A DNA stretch of 64,000 bases from Pachyseris speciosa (taxonomy: Eukaryota; Cnidaria; Anthozoa; Scleractinia; Pachyseridae). How positions within the stretch are numbered: the first letter of the stretch is position 1; the number at the start of each line of letters is the position of its first letter. Below the pieces are notes generated by a model, which was not told the DNA's origin, did no database searches, and worked only from the letters and a program-made list of their open reading frames with translations. The stretch covers positions 1,562,501 through 1,626,500 of the forward strand of contig JAEMWC010000031.1 in NCBI GenBank assembly GCA_016490735.1. Direction: 5' to 3'. Made by a program: the position numbers and the translations under genes. Positions 34,404-45,003 of this stretch are shown piece by piece.

Positions 34404-34911
34404 TTTTAGGTGCCAATTTGAAAGATCAGTTTTTGCTCGAGATTTTTACGGCTTTCCGTGGTACCTTGATGTAGGGAAAGGCCGGAGATTGACATGTGTT
34501 GTTTGGAATGGTTAGGGAGATTAAAATGCCGAGCGACAGGTTTGGATGCGTCTTTGTCATCTTTCTCAACATCACGAAGATGTTCTCGGAATCGGTCACC
34601 TAGTCGTCTTCCTGTTTCGCCGATGTATAACTTTTTGCATAATGTGCAGGTTATGCAATAGATAGCATTTGCGGAGGTACACGTGAAACGATCAGTGATC
34701 TTAACAGATCGCTTAGGGCCCGATATTTTGTCAGTGTTTTGAATGAAAGGACAAGTTTTGCATCGCGAGCGCGCGCATTTAAAAGTGCCAGGTTGTTCAG
34801 TTGTTTTGAATGCGCTTTTAACTAGAAAGTTACCTACATTTTTGTCGCGTTTGAATGAAATCAGCGGTGGTTCCTAAAAGATTCTAGCAGTTTCTGGATC
34901 ATTTCGCAGAG
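34260..34911 (-). pseudogene. Penelope GIY-YIG endonuclease domain
   Basis: In minus-strand reading order: SFKRDKNVGNFLVKSAFKTT, the Cys-rich CARSRCKTCPFI, then AIYCITCTLCKKLYIGETGR with the GIY-YIG core (here AIYC and LYIG), RLGDRFREHLRDV and NLPNHSKQH. One stop (TAA in place of a leucine codon, near 34402) falls before NPHGINERFSFN. In intact elements this domain follows the reverse transcriptase and nicks the target. Confidence 0.75.
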
Positions 34912-36495
34912 GGCCAGTTCGCCTCTTTAGATTTTTTCATCAAAAAATGCCCTCGTGACGTTAAAAAACTAAAATTCAATTGTGACACTAAATTTTCCAA
35001 CCTTTCTTCGGAAGAGTGGGCGGCGCTCAAAAATCTTAGCAAGCGGAAAGATGTAATTGTCAAATCGGCCGACAAAGGCGGCGCGGTAGTTGTTTGGCGG
35101 TCCGACCTTTACAAAGAAGAAGCTTTGCGGCAACTTTCTGACACGTCCTTTTATGCTAAAGTCGAGAAGGATCTCACTTCCACCAACCAAAAAATTGTCA
35201 AAGACACGATTCAGGACCTAATAGTCAAACAAAAATTGCCGGCTACCGCTACTAATCTCATCATCACTACTCCGAGAACCTCGTGTATTTACTTTTTACC
35301 CAAAATCCACAAACCTAACAACCCGGGTCGACCTATCGTTTCTGCCTGTAGTTGCCCTACCGAACTCATTTCTAGCTATTTAGACAAGATTATGGCGCCC
35401 ATCGTCAAATCTTTGCCATCTTACATTAAAGACAGTCAACACGCACTTGAAATTTTCCGCGATTTCAATTTCACCGGCGAAGACAAACTAATTTTCACTA
35501 TGGATATTACATCTCTATACACTGTCATTCCAAACGGCGAAGGTCTTCAAGCACTTAAGTATTTTTTCGATCAACGCACCGTCAAGGAACCTAGCTCGGA
35601 AACGCTACTCCGCCTAGCTGAACTAGTTTTAACACTTAACTGTTTTTCTTTCGCTGACAACTATTACAAGCAAATTAATGGTGTAGCGATGGGCACAAAA
35701 ATGGGACCTTGCTACGCCAATCTTTTTGTAGGGTACGTCGAGTACCAATTCTTCAATCAGTATAACGGTCCTAAACCTGAACTCTACGGTCGCTACATTG
35801 ACGACTGTATCGGCGCAATTTCGTCTAGCAAGGAGGAAATCAACCAATTTATAACCGCCGTTAATTCCTTTCATCCGGCTCTAAAATATACCTGGGAAAT
35901 TTTGGAAACTTCCCTGGCCTTTCTCGATATCAAAGTTTTTATCAGCGGCAACGGTTTATGTACCAGTGTGCACCACAAACCCACCGATTCTCACAGTTAT
36001 TTGTTGTATTCATCTTCACATCCATCTCATGTCAAAAACGCCATTCCCTATTCTCAATTTCTTAGACTTCGACGTCTATGTAGTGATGACTCTGATTTTT
36101 CCAACAAATCAGAGGAAATGTGCCATTTTTTCGAGAAACGTGGCTATCCTGATTCTGTAGTTCAATCGGGCCATCACCGCGCTCAGCAGATTGATCAACA
36201 GTCAGTACTACAGACGTCACAAAAGGAAAAGAATGACAGAATTCCATTCACCCTCACATTTCACCCGCATAATAACCCAGTTAAAGCCATCATTCTTAAC
36301 AACTTTAAGATACTGCAAAATGATCCAGAAACTGCTAGAATCGTTTCGGAACCACCGCTGATTTCATTCAAACGCGACAAAAATGTAGGTAACTTTCTAG
36401 TTAAAAGCGCATTCAAAACAACTGAACAACCTGGCACTTTTAAATGCGCGCGCTCGCGATGCAAAACTTGTCCTTTCATTCAAAACAAAGGGTAA
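34912..36495 (+). CDS. Penelope-like reverse transcriptase (3' truncated)
   Basis: The frame is open from the inversion junction near 34912 to the stop at 36493-36495 with no internal stop, upstream of the TTG-initiated 456-codon frame at 35125. Motifs: KSADKGGAVVVW, IYFLPKIHKP, IFTMDITSLYTVIP (first catalytic Asp region), GVAMGTKMGPCYANLFVGYV and YGRYIDDCIG (catalytic Asp pair), then LAFLDIKVF. These are diagnostic of Penelope-like elements, whose RT is related to telomerase. It ends shortly after CKTCPFIQNK. The endonuclease half is inverted on the left. Confidence 0.85.
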   Translation, partial: GQFASLDFFIKKCPRDVKKLKFNCDTKFSNLSSEEWAALKNLSKRKDVIVKSADKGGAVVVWRSDLYKEEALRQLSDTSFYAKVEKDLTSTNQKIVKDTIQDLIVKQKLPATATNLIITTPRTSCIYFLPKIHKPNNPGRPIVSACSCPTELISSYLDKIMAPIVKSLPSYIKDSQHALEIFRDFNFTGEDKLIFTMDITSLYTVIPNGEGLQALKYFFDQRTVKEPSSETLLRLAELVLTLNCFSFADNYYKQINGVAMGTKMGPCYANLFVGYVEYQFFNQYNGPKPELYGRYIDDCIGAISSSKEEINQFITAVNSFHPALKYTWEILETSLAFLDIKVFISGNGLCTSVHHKPTDSHSYLLYSSSHPSHVKNAIPYSQFLRLRRLCSDDSDFSNKSEEMCHFFEKRGYPDSVVQSGHHRAQQIDQQSVLQTSQKEKNDRIPFTLTFHPHNNPVKAIILNNFKILQNDPETARIVSEPPLISFKRDKNVGNFLVKSAFKTTEQPGTFKCARSRCKTCPFIQNKG

Positions 36496-36608
36496 TAAAA
36501 GTGTTAGGGTCCGCATGCGATCCACCCATGCTTCGTTGTACCTGTTTTTGCGGATATTTAAGTGGTAAATAATTTACGTTCGTTTGAACGTAGTGAATTA
36601 GAACGTAA

Positions 36609-37669
36609 CATGTATGTTAGTAAGGAAGAAAACGAAGACATGATCAAGGCGCAAAACATCCACGCGGACGTATTTGCGGCACGTGATCACTTACATTTAA
36701 AGATTGCGTGACATCAATCACTATTCAGTTAAATATTAGTTCCTTCAGTTGTTGCCTCTTTGCATCACAAATGTTTAATACAAACCTCTGTAGATACCCA
36801 AGGACTCTTGATATGCAACACATGGATTCATTTACTGGGAAAATATTGCACAAGGCGGGGAAAAAATGCCGCTGCCGTATATAAACGCCAGTTCCTGAGG
36901 GCAGTAGCAAGAAAGTTAGGAAATGTTAGCGAGGAACATCGAAATTATTTGCCCTCAAACACCCATTTTGAAGGTAAGCTGTCACCGAAGTATTACTTTA
37001 GGTAGGTTTGCTGCGTAGTGTTAATGGGAAATGGCAGGGCTTTTCAATGGTCTGACTAGAAAGCGAGCGAAAGCGAGTCGAGTTGTTTACATAATCACTT
37101 ATGAAGGTCAAATTGGGTCAACTTCCATGGGGTCGCTCGTTGCAGAAGTAATTTTTCCAAAGCAAACAATTATACCACGTTCAAATACTTCTCTTTTACT
37201 TGCTAGAATTGAATTTTGAAAGAATTCTAAGTAATACCGAGCATGCTTTGAGATGTTTGAAAACGGTATAGTATTTTTGATTTTCAAAGTTTGGAAATTT
37301 CGCTTCTCTTCGCTTGCTCTCCAGGAATTGGGAATTATAATTATCAGCCTAAAGTATCATCAAAGCAGCTTAGCAGTACCTCCTAAATGAAATTATAGCC
37401 TAAGGAAAACCATAATTTGTTATGCTCCTTCACGCGAGTTCGATTCTCCGATCAGGAAATTTGACCTCATTTCTGTGATTTTTCGGCTTCTCGGGTTGTC
37501 GACGGTTTTTCGAAATTTTCTCAAAAATGTAAAAACTCTAGAACCTAAAACTTATATCACGATTCGTAGCATACCATAGGTTATCTGTGGAAAAAATATT
37601 AAAGGGCCCAATTTTTCAACCTTGTGCCACATTTTTACAATCTCACTCGGTCGTTACAGAGAGTCACTC
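36609..37669 (-). repeat. Right terminal inverted repeat of the 11.2-kb element
   Basis: Inverted partner of 26464-27545, beginning directly after repeat B2 of the DIRS-like element. A frame here (36760-37005) ends at a good GTAAGC donor after SNTHFEG. In the left arm the same region is broken, so I do not call it a gene. Confidence 0.9.
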
Positions 37670-37673
37670 TTAA

Positions 37674-39044
37674 CAACGTTAAAGGTCGCCAATTCTTGAT
37701 CAGAGTGAGCTCAGCATCTTTTTAGGTTTAAGTTTGACGATGCCACGTCTTTGTGATATTGAAAGTTTCCCTATCTCGAAAGAGTGATTTAATGCACTTA
37801 GTAGCGTTTTGGATTAATCATTCCAGAAGACTTTATAAAATTCGCAGGGGAGGCCGTCTGATCCTGGCGTTTTTTCAGAGGCCATACTTTTCAATTCTTC
37901 TAGACATTCCTTCTTGCTTAGCGGTCCTTCGCAAAGGGATTGTTCCTCTTGGCTTAATCGTTTCTGTTTTTCTATGAGTGGGAAGAAAGCATCTGTATTC
38001 CTGTTGGTATCTAATTTTGAGCTATATAGTTATTGTTCCTTGTTTACAGTGTCTGTTTTCAAGGTTAAGGAAATACTTAGTGTTTTTTTCACCCTCACCG
38101 AGACTTCGATCGTAAAATCGCTCCTTTTGTCTGGTATTCAATTATTGTCTCTAGCTCACGTTTTTTCCCTTCAATATCTGACCATATTTGTTCCTTTTGT
38201 TTGTCATCGACATCAGAATTGGTAAGCTGTTTTTCTAAGGTTGTTATTGATATCTCAATTTCCTCCTGCTTTGTTTTTAGTTTTCTCTTCTTTGTTGCTC
38301 CATATTTAATAGAGGCTTCTCTCACTTTCATTTTAACCATCTCCCATAAAAGGGCAGGGTCAAGTTGACTTAACCTGGTTGACGTATTCTATTTCAGATA
38401 AGAAAGAGGTATTTAGTTTCCAAATCCTCGGCCTCTAGTATTAGAGTGTAAGGAGATTTGTAAGGTGATCATAGAATGATCTGTTTTGTAGCCTGCTAGT
38501 ATCTCTGCATCGATAATGTTACAGAGAGTGCATTGATTAATTAGAAAGAAATCCAGTCTACAGTGGACTTCTGGCTTCTTTTGTCTCCATGTAAATCTGG
38601 AAGAATCAGGATTTAAAACTCTCCAAGCATCGATCAGATCTAAGTTTTCGGAGACACTATTGATGACTTCCAGTGATTTTTTATGAGTTCTTGCAAGGCC
38701 ACCCTTTTCGTCTTTTGTCGCCGCCTATTATGATTTCGTCGCACTTGAAATCATCCAAATGATTTTATAAAACGTCCCTCGGGATTGGAATACGCTTTAG
38801 AAATTTGAAAGTTGAAGTTATTGTTAAAAAGTATGGCAACACCTGCCTTTTTACTGGTGCAACAGCTGAATAGAGCTTGATAGCCCCATTCGGCACGCCA
38901 ATCATTCTTACTGTTTTCTGTACAGTGCATTTCTTGAATAAAATATATTGAATATTTTTTTGCTCGAAGCCAACTAAAGATCTCTCGCCGCTTGACATGG
39001 TCTCCTAAACCTCCAACATTGATTGATCCTATTTTAAGGTCCAT
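37674..39044 (-). pseudogene. LINE ORF2, endonuclease and linker part
   Basis: It starts at ATG 39044 with LKIGSINVGGLGDHVKRREI, then YFIQEMHCTE (catalytic Glu of APE-type endonucleases) and AGVAILFNN. The middle is broken by frameshifts. A linker frame at 38340-38095 is rich in Lys/Glu. Just before the TTAA site come ELTLIKNWRPLTLL, the start of the RT domain. The reading continues at 26459 on the far side of the insertion. Confidence 0.8.
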
Positions 39045-39496
39045 TTTTAGATGTTTGTGTCACATGGCATTGACTGTCTTTACCCAAGGAGTATTTTCGC
39101 CATAAAAAAACAAACAAACAAACAAACATGAGGAATAAAAAGAGAAGGACAAGAGGTTACATAAAATAACAGTAACGTTACGTGAAAACGCTGCAAACTA
39201 AACATTATCAGGCAAATTGTAAACAGAGACACGCACATTTAAATCAATAAAAGGTTAACTTGACTGGGGACGAAAGGCGCGTTTCCTTAGGCGCTCACCT
39301 AAGCTTGAAAGAAAAACCGAAAGGCTATTTTAAGAAATTGCAACCGTCCACAATAACCTAAAATTATACAATCTTATTTAATCAAATCTCGCAGTGACAG
39401 ATGGCCGGACAGCATTAGATTGTTAAAAGGGGATGTAGTTTTAAGCAAAAGAGCAAAAGTTATAAAGAGTTATGAAGAAAGTTCTTTGCCTATAGG

Positions 39497-40429
39497 CTAT
39501 AAACGTCCTCTGATAAACAACTTATCTGGTTGTGCTTGGCTGAAAGCCGCTGGGATTCCTCTTCGTTTAGCGGTTTTAAATGTTTCCATCTGTGCTCTGC
39601 GGCGTTTCACAATTTCAATCGGTAGGTCTCGGAACATTTGAAACTCTGATCCTTTCAGGCGGTGTCCCAGTAAGAGTATTTTTTGCACATCTTTGTACCT
39701 CAGGAAACGTGCAAGAATCGGACGAGATTTCCCATCTTTGGTTTTTTCTGTGCGGTGCACACGTTAAATTTCCACGGTCCGAGCATCCACATGTCCCAGC
39801 TAGCGTTCTAAAAAGCCTCTTAAAATCTCCTCGGTGTCTTCGGGTCGATCTTGAGGTCCTTCATTGATGTTCATGAACTTAATGTTTTCCCGTCGAGAAT
39901 AGGCCTCGACATATAAGTTTTTGGACTCGGTCTCCTTAACTGCTTCTTCATGCTTTTTCACCTTCCTCGTGAGCTCGGCGATTTCTGCTTGCGCCCTTTC
40001 TTGAGACCTCTCCTGTAATTGTTTTCCAGCAAAGTTGGCGCCATCTTTCAACTCGTTTGTGTCTTTCTTGGCTTCTTCTTTGAAAGCTTCTAACTCTGTT
40101 GTTCGCGTTTCTAGCTTTGCCAGTTTGGATTCAGTTTTCTTCAAAGACAGTTCTATCGTGTCAAGCCTTTCTAACTTTTCTAAAATCTTTTGTACTTTCG
40201 CAGCTAGCTCCTCCGCCATGTTGACTGAATCTAGTATTACTTCTTCTTCTTCTTGTTCAAGCTCCTTGAGCGTTGAATCGTGTTTCTTAGATTTTTTGGC
40301 CTCGGGCGAAATAATGGAGTCGTCCAAGGAAGCCGATGATCTAGATCTTCTTTGGTTGAGTAAATTATTAAAACATTCGGCCATTAACCACCATGCGAAG
40401 TATAAATTAAAGTTTGCGGACAGTCGCAT
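39497..40429 (-). pseudogene. LINE ORF1, coiled-coil RNA-binding protein
   Basis: Start codons are at 40429 or 40384. A Ser/Glu-rich N-terminus is followed by about 100 residues of coiled coil (VQKILEKLERLDTIELSLKK onward). Then EAYSRRENIKFMNI opens the RNA-recognition part. After a frameshift between 39800 and 39760 the C-terminal domain continues with GKSRPILARFLRYKD and ends in stop 39497-39499. ORF1 proteins coat LINE RNA. The spacer to ORF2, about 450 bp, is long and includes a (TTTG)n run at about 39100. Confidence 0.8.
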
Positions 40430-40738
40430 CGAAGGTCTTCACTCCGCCATTACGCCATTTTAAACTTGCAATCCTTACCATAAAGCAATGATTCATTGAT
40501 TTGATTGTTTCTTTTATTTATTATTTAATTTTATATACAAACGATGTTTTTCTGGAATGGGCGAGGTGGTATAAATGTTTCGATCGAATGTCCTTTTAAC
40601 TTTCGTATATTTTCCGAGGGCGCTGAACCCGATTATGTTTTTGTTTTGATAAGGTTAAATTATGTGCTATGTCTTAGCATGAAAGAAAATTCTTAACAGT
40701 TGTACTTACATCCAATCGTTGTTCTATGAAACTAACTG

Positions 40739-41640
40739 ATGCCTAGTAAGTACCATATCGCATATGTCTGTTCACGAACGTCTCGAAACCTTGGAATAAT
40801 TTCTAAATTAAGACACTACCTAAAATTTTCTCAATTAAAACAAATCTACTATAGCCTTATATATCCTTATATCTCATATGCTATATTAGCTTGGGGAAGC
40901 ACTTACAAAACCTATATACAAAAAGTGCAGACCAAGCAAAACCATGCCATTAGATTAACATTTTTTGCAAGAGCTTTCGGTGAACAAACCGATAGCGCTG
41001 TCCCTTCAATAAACCTTTTAGAACTTCTCACAGTGAACAATGTTTACCGTCTACATACATTAAGATTTACTCACTTGTGGCATAAGAACCTTCTTCCAAA
41101 CGTTTTCCACGATTTCTTCCAGTACGCTAGTAGTTTACATACTTATAATACTAGATACGCCGTGAGTCATAATCTCTACAAATCCCGAGTCAGAACAAAC
41201 ACTAGCTGGGAAACAAACTATATCCTATATGGCTTCCATCTTTTGGCATAATATTCCTTCTTATTTGAAATATTTAATGTGTACCAATTTTCCAAACAAA
41301 TTAAGCTATACCTCATCTCTGAACAACTCGAAAATTCCATGAGATAACTAACATTTTGAACATTTAACTCCTTCGAATATCCACTGTTCATATGGTTCGG
41401 TCTGTCTCCTTGTGTTTGCACTTTATTTACTCTTCTCTTTCAATCCTTAAATCTTATTTTAAATTGCACTTAAAAGGCAGGAGAATAACTCGAAAACCGC
41501 AAGGTTCTTTTATCCTCCTGGCTCAACTTTTAGCATATCTATTTTTTAAGCAACTGTAGTTTTGTCACGTGCTATGTAAATATGTCTTTAAGTGTTTAGA
41601 GTAAAAAAGCGTTGTTGTATGTATTTTTATTGTCAACCAT
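40739..41640 (+). pseudogene. C-terminal fragment and 3' end of a second LINE
   Basis: A 170-codon frame (40739-41251) begins in the RT thumb region: NLGIISKLRHYLKFSQLKQI, YPYISYAILAWGSTYKTYIQ and VQTKQNHAIRL, patterns of LINE reverse transcriptase C-termini. Everything upstream is missing, which is the usual 5' truncation. The 3' region contains CGAAAACCGCAAGGTTCTTT, which recurs in related form near 58000. Confidence 0.7.
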
Positions 41641-41643
41641 TAG

Positions 41644-43323
41644 GACAAAAACCACTTCCATAGTAAAGGAAGCACTCGCTCCATTGAGTAAAGAGCATTT
41701 GATAGAATCTTTGAAAAGCGATCCATATTGCTTTGCTACAGATGGAAGTACTCTTAGGTTTAGGTAAATGTTATAAAATTTGATTTTAGCTACTTGTAGT
41801 AATATTTAAAGTGTTTATGCGAGCTTACCCATTATTCTGCGCTTTTAGTAACAAGCAACTCTTATTTTGATTTTGTTTTGTTTTGTGTTTTTATTTTTTA
41901 GATACATGGATACATCCTCTGGCCTTGTAACAACCGCGTTCTCGACTTTGCAGTTTGCAACCAGGCTTCAGCAGAAAACACCTTCGAAAAAATAGACGAA
42001 AAAATGAAAGTATATGATGTCAATTGGACCAAATGCATAGCATTTTCCAGTGACAATGCCTCAGTTATGATGGAAAAAAATAACAGCATCTTCACTAGGA
42101 TAGCTGAGTCGAGTCAAGCCCAGACGTATATCCTGTTGGTTGCGCGTGCCATTTGGCTCATTTATGTGGTAAAAGGCAGCAAGCCAATTGTCGCTAGACG
42201 TGGAACAGCTAGTAATAGATCTCTACTATCACTTTGACAAAAGTTCTAAGAGAAACGAAATTTTTAAGGGCTACCAAGAATTCTGCAATGTTGAAACCAG
42301 GAAAATCTTAAAACATAGCAGCACTCGTTGGCTTTCACTTATGAAATGTATAGATAGAATTCTCAGGCAATATGATGCATTGAAGTTATACTTTTGTCAT
42401 GTGAAGAAGAAAAGTCTTCCGAAAAGGACAAGAAAAAGTCTAAGGTGGCAACTTTAGTAGAACAGTTAGTTGACCCCATAACTAAGGTGTATATGCTTTT
42501 TTTGCATAGTGTACTGCCAGTCTTCGATTCATTTACAGTTATTAGGAAGGATTGTAAGCATCCAATCTATCCTTGATGCAGACGACTTATTCGATAACGA
42601 GTATGAAGATCCAGCTATCCAACTCAGTGACCATCGTCTGAGAATTGGTTTTGCAACCAGGCAATTCATACAGCAAGAAGGCCTTGAAGGTACATCTGGC
42701 GTAAAAAAATTATATAAAGAAGTCCGCTTCTTTTTCATAAAAGCCCTGAATTATATAAAGGAAAAGTTTCCCCACGATGATGTCGTCGTTAACAATGCAA
42801 TAGTTTTAGATGTTTCTAACAGAAGAAAGGGGAGCTTTGGTAACATCTATACAATGCTACACAGATTTCCAGGAATCGTGGAAGAAAATGAAGTGCCAAC
42901 ACTAGAGAATGAGTTCTTTGACTATCAACTTCTTGATGATAGTGAACTCCCAAGCACCTCATTTGTTATGGCAGATGGCACTATTGTCACTGCAGAAGAA
43001 TTGATGAGGTGTGGTTTGACATTTTCGGGATGAAAGACCCTGTTAAAGGGGCGAACAGTTTTCCTGTATTGGCACAATTTATGACGGCCATCCTAATAAT
43101 TCCACACAGCAACGCCGATTGTGAGAGGCTGTTTTCGATCGTGAGAAAGAACAAAACCGAGTCCCGCTCAAGTATGGCTGTTGGCAGACTTTCCGCCTTA
43201 ATTGCAACCAAAGTCAATCTTTTTCGCAACCTCAAGTGTTATCAGTTTAAATCTGGAAAGGATGTGCTTCGTCGAGCTAAAATAGCAACATTAAGTTCGT
43301 TAAATAAAAATACCAATAAGTAG
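41644..43323 (+). pseudogene. hAT-like transposase gene, C-terminal exons, frameshifted
   Basis: Exon 41644-41763 (acceptor CCATTAG, donor GTAAAT) joins 41902-43323 (acceptor TTTTTTAG) in phase. It encodes KTTSIVKEALAPLSKEHLIE and CFATDGSTLRFR, then CIAFSSDNASVM (DDE-region Asp), RKILKHSSTRWLSLMKCI, LFLHSVLPVFDS, and the hAT dimerisation box LIIPHSNADCERLFSIVRKN. At least four frameshifts are visible (near 41945, 42190, 42470 and 43010). It begins with one base that completes an AG codon from an upstream exon. The exons at 14852-15547 end in exactly that phase. Confidence 0.75.
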
Positions 43324-43418
43324 GTGCAGTCAGCGCCATAATTCAGGCATTGTTCAAGGGGCATTCAGTAATCTTTTACGCTTTATCTAAAGGAACGCAC
43401 TACCAATTTATTGGCTTG

Positions 43419-43644
43419 CAGGGCCGTAGCCAGCCCATAGACCTGTAGGTCCGGGCCTACAAATTTTCTGGTTTGATCACTTTACCGCTTGTAATAAATT
43501 ATGCGTTGTTGGGGTGAGCTAAAAACCTTAGAGCCCAAAGTGTTAATGAGGTCAGCGCAAACTAGTCATACGTGCAATTTTCAGGATTTGTAGAAATAAT
43601 ATTCAGCCAGGCCTACAACCAGTGAAAAGCTGGCTACGCCCCTG
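43419..43644. mobile_element. 226-bp hAT-like MITE
   Basis: CAGGGCCGTAGCCAGC at the left is matched by GCTGGCTACGCCCCTG at the right, with one mismatch. CAGGG termini suggest the hAT group. No clear 8-bp target duplication is seen. Confidence 0.65.
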
Positions 43645-45003
43645 GCTTTAGAATTCGATTTAAGATTTATCGAGTTCAGTACTTATTCAGTCTACTCTAG
43701 AAAGTTTGGTGATTCTACAGCTCTTTGTAGATCTTTGAAATCCTTACAGGGTTGACAAGAACTTGCTCTCTCGAATAATAGCAGACAAATGCCTCAATAA
43801 ACACCCTTTCGTGTTCACCTTAAATGAGATTTAAATTTTTTGATTTAAGTAAGATGAGACAAAGCAGAATGTCTAGGTGGGCAAGACTAATTACATTGTG
43901 TATTTGTTATATAAAGACCATGAAATGCGGTAAAACTGAATTAACCACTGAAAGATGAAGGTAAAGCCAAGGCGATAGTACTTCATGACGACACACGTTA
44001 CGTTAAAAACTTGATTATAACATCTCGATCCACAGAACGATGCCGAAAAGATCGCAGGCCTGGCTGGGAAACATGATCGTTTCAAATTCTCCCGGATGAA
44101 ATAATTGACTAATAAAGGGCTTACCCAAATAAAAGGTAGCAGACTGCAGTATAATTTTAAGAACCTCCTGTAGCCAGAATGGCTGGGGCTTTATTCGGCA
44201 TCCGAGTACTTGATGAGTTGTGTTTAAACAATCGTAAACTCCACTCGTATAAGAAAGATATTGCTGTTTTAGCCGATAATTTTATAAAATAATAATATCG
44301 TACATTGATATGATTCTTACTAAACAACTACGTCGACATCTATTTCTAAATTGCCATGGTTTTAAAATGGCCAGTTTGAATATTACCAGTCTTTAGACGA
44401 GCTATTGTATTATCTTATAAATATTCAAGCATCGATCGATGTACTGGCAAGACGGAAGTCTTCGGAACATCGGATATCATCAGAGCCCTACGGAAAATCC
44501 TGGCACTCTTAGGAGAAAAATGTCACGCCTATAAATTAAGGTATAGGCCACTGTGCATGCAACAAACTCTGTTCAAACGCTCGCTTCATTCTGCTGACAG
44601 TTTGTTGTTCGTGGACAAGGGGCCTCAAAGGCCTCAAATGAGCCTTGTCTCACCAGGCTCCAATCTTTACTGGCGGAAGTTTCATCGAATGCTGAAGGTG
44701 CCCGAACAACTTTTGCTGCAGGATTGAAGCCTGGTCTGAGACTTGGTCAGAAAATGTTAAATTGTTCTGGAGTTGCCTTTCCAGCTCAAAGATATGTGGA
44801 ATTTCCCAGGATGCAACGGGGTCAGATTCTTGCTGTTTGGTTGAGGTTGCTGATAAAAAGGGAGCTGAGAGAGCTCTTGTTTGCCTTCCTTATTAATTTG
44901 GAAGCAGAAGAGCTGTTTTGTAATGTTTACTCCCTGAATAAAGGATTCAGTTGAAAAAAGATTTGTCCAGACTGCTCGTTTGCGAGGTAAGATTTTCATT
45001 TAA
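43645..45003. other. No gene seen
   Basis: No coding motif, RNA gene or repeat border that I can support. Confidence 0.35.

Larger units (their letters stand above)
34024..36496. mobile_element. Penelope-like element with an internal inversion
   Basis: The 3' part (GIY-YIG endonuclease and 3' terminal region) is on the minus strand at 34911-34024. The reverse transcriptase part is on the plus strand at 34912-36495. About 170 bases are present twice in opposite orientation (34740-34906 and 36320-36490). This is the arrangement expected from twin priming during target-primed reverse transcription: the inverted upstream segment is joined at its far 5' end to the 3' segment. The insertion lies in the recombinase of the DIRS-like element. 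Confidence 0.75.
30028..36608 (+). mobile_element. Tyrosine-recombinase (DIRS-like) retrotransposon with split direct repeats
   Basis: It codes for a Gag zinc knuckle, RT-RNase H and a tyrosine recombinase. Its repeats are arranged A1 (30028-30085), B1 (30126-30230), A2 (30229-30287), genes, B2 (36504-36608). A is about 58 bp and B is 105 bp. Joining the outer ends B2 to A1 would recreate the internal B1-A2 junction, the logic of split direct repeats in circularising YR retrotransposons. The internal junction lies before the genes here, the mirror of the usual Ngaro/PAT order as I know it. A Penelope-like element replaces the recombinase 3' end. Confidence 0.7.
26464..37669. mobile_element. 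11.2-kb TTAA-flanked element with 1.1-kb terminal inverted repeats
   Basis: TTAA duplications lie at 26460-26463 and 37670-37673, inside a LINE reverse transcriptase. The ends read GAGCCACTCTCGGTAA and GAGTGACTCTCTGTAA inward. The arms (26464-27545 and 36609-37669) then match as inverted repeats for more than 1 kb. TTAA targets with this precision are typical of piggyBac transposases. No transposase is recognisable inside. Removing the younger retrotransposon at 30028-36608 leaves an element of about 4.6 kb with a 2.5-kb loop. Confidence 0.8.
24481..40463 (-). mobile_element. L1-like LINE, split by an 11.2-kb insertion
   Basis: ORF1 (40429-39497) and the endonuclease half of ORF2 (39044-37674) lie to the right of the insertion. 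The reverse transcriptase and C-terminal half of ORF2 (26459-24481) lie to the left. Removing 26464-37669 plus one TTAA copy joins the frame so that KNWRPLTLL runs directly into NCDYKIASKAI, the expected RT order. The element would be about 5 kb long. Stops and frameshifts are scattered through it, so it is a dead copy. The L1/Tx1 side of the LINE tree is inferred from the coiled-coil ORF1 and APE-type endonuclease. Confidence 0.85.

Noticed and set aside
30028..36608. LTR retrotransposon
   Set aside because: Repeats A and B are split and interleaved, there is no aspartic protease or DDE integrase, and a tyrosine recombinase is present.
36760..37005. Exon ending in a GTAAGC donor in the right arm of the 11.2-kb element
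   Set aside because: The same region in the left arm carries stops and frameshifts, so selection on a protein is not supported.
26464..37669. Polinton/Maverick (long TIRs, 11 kb)
   Set aside because: The duplication is TTAA, not 6 bp, and none of the polymerase, integrase, ATPase or capsid genes is visible.
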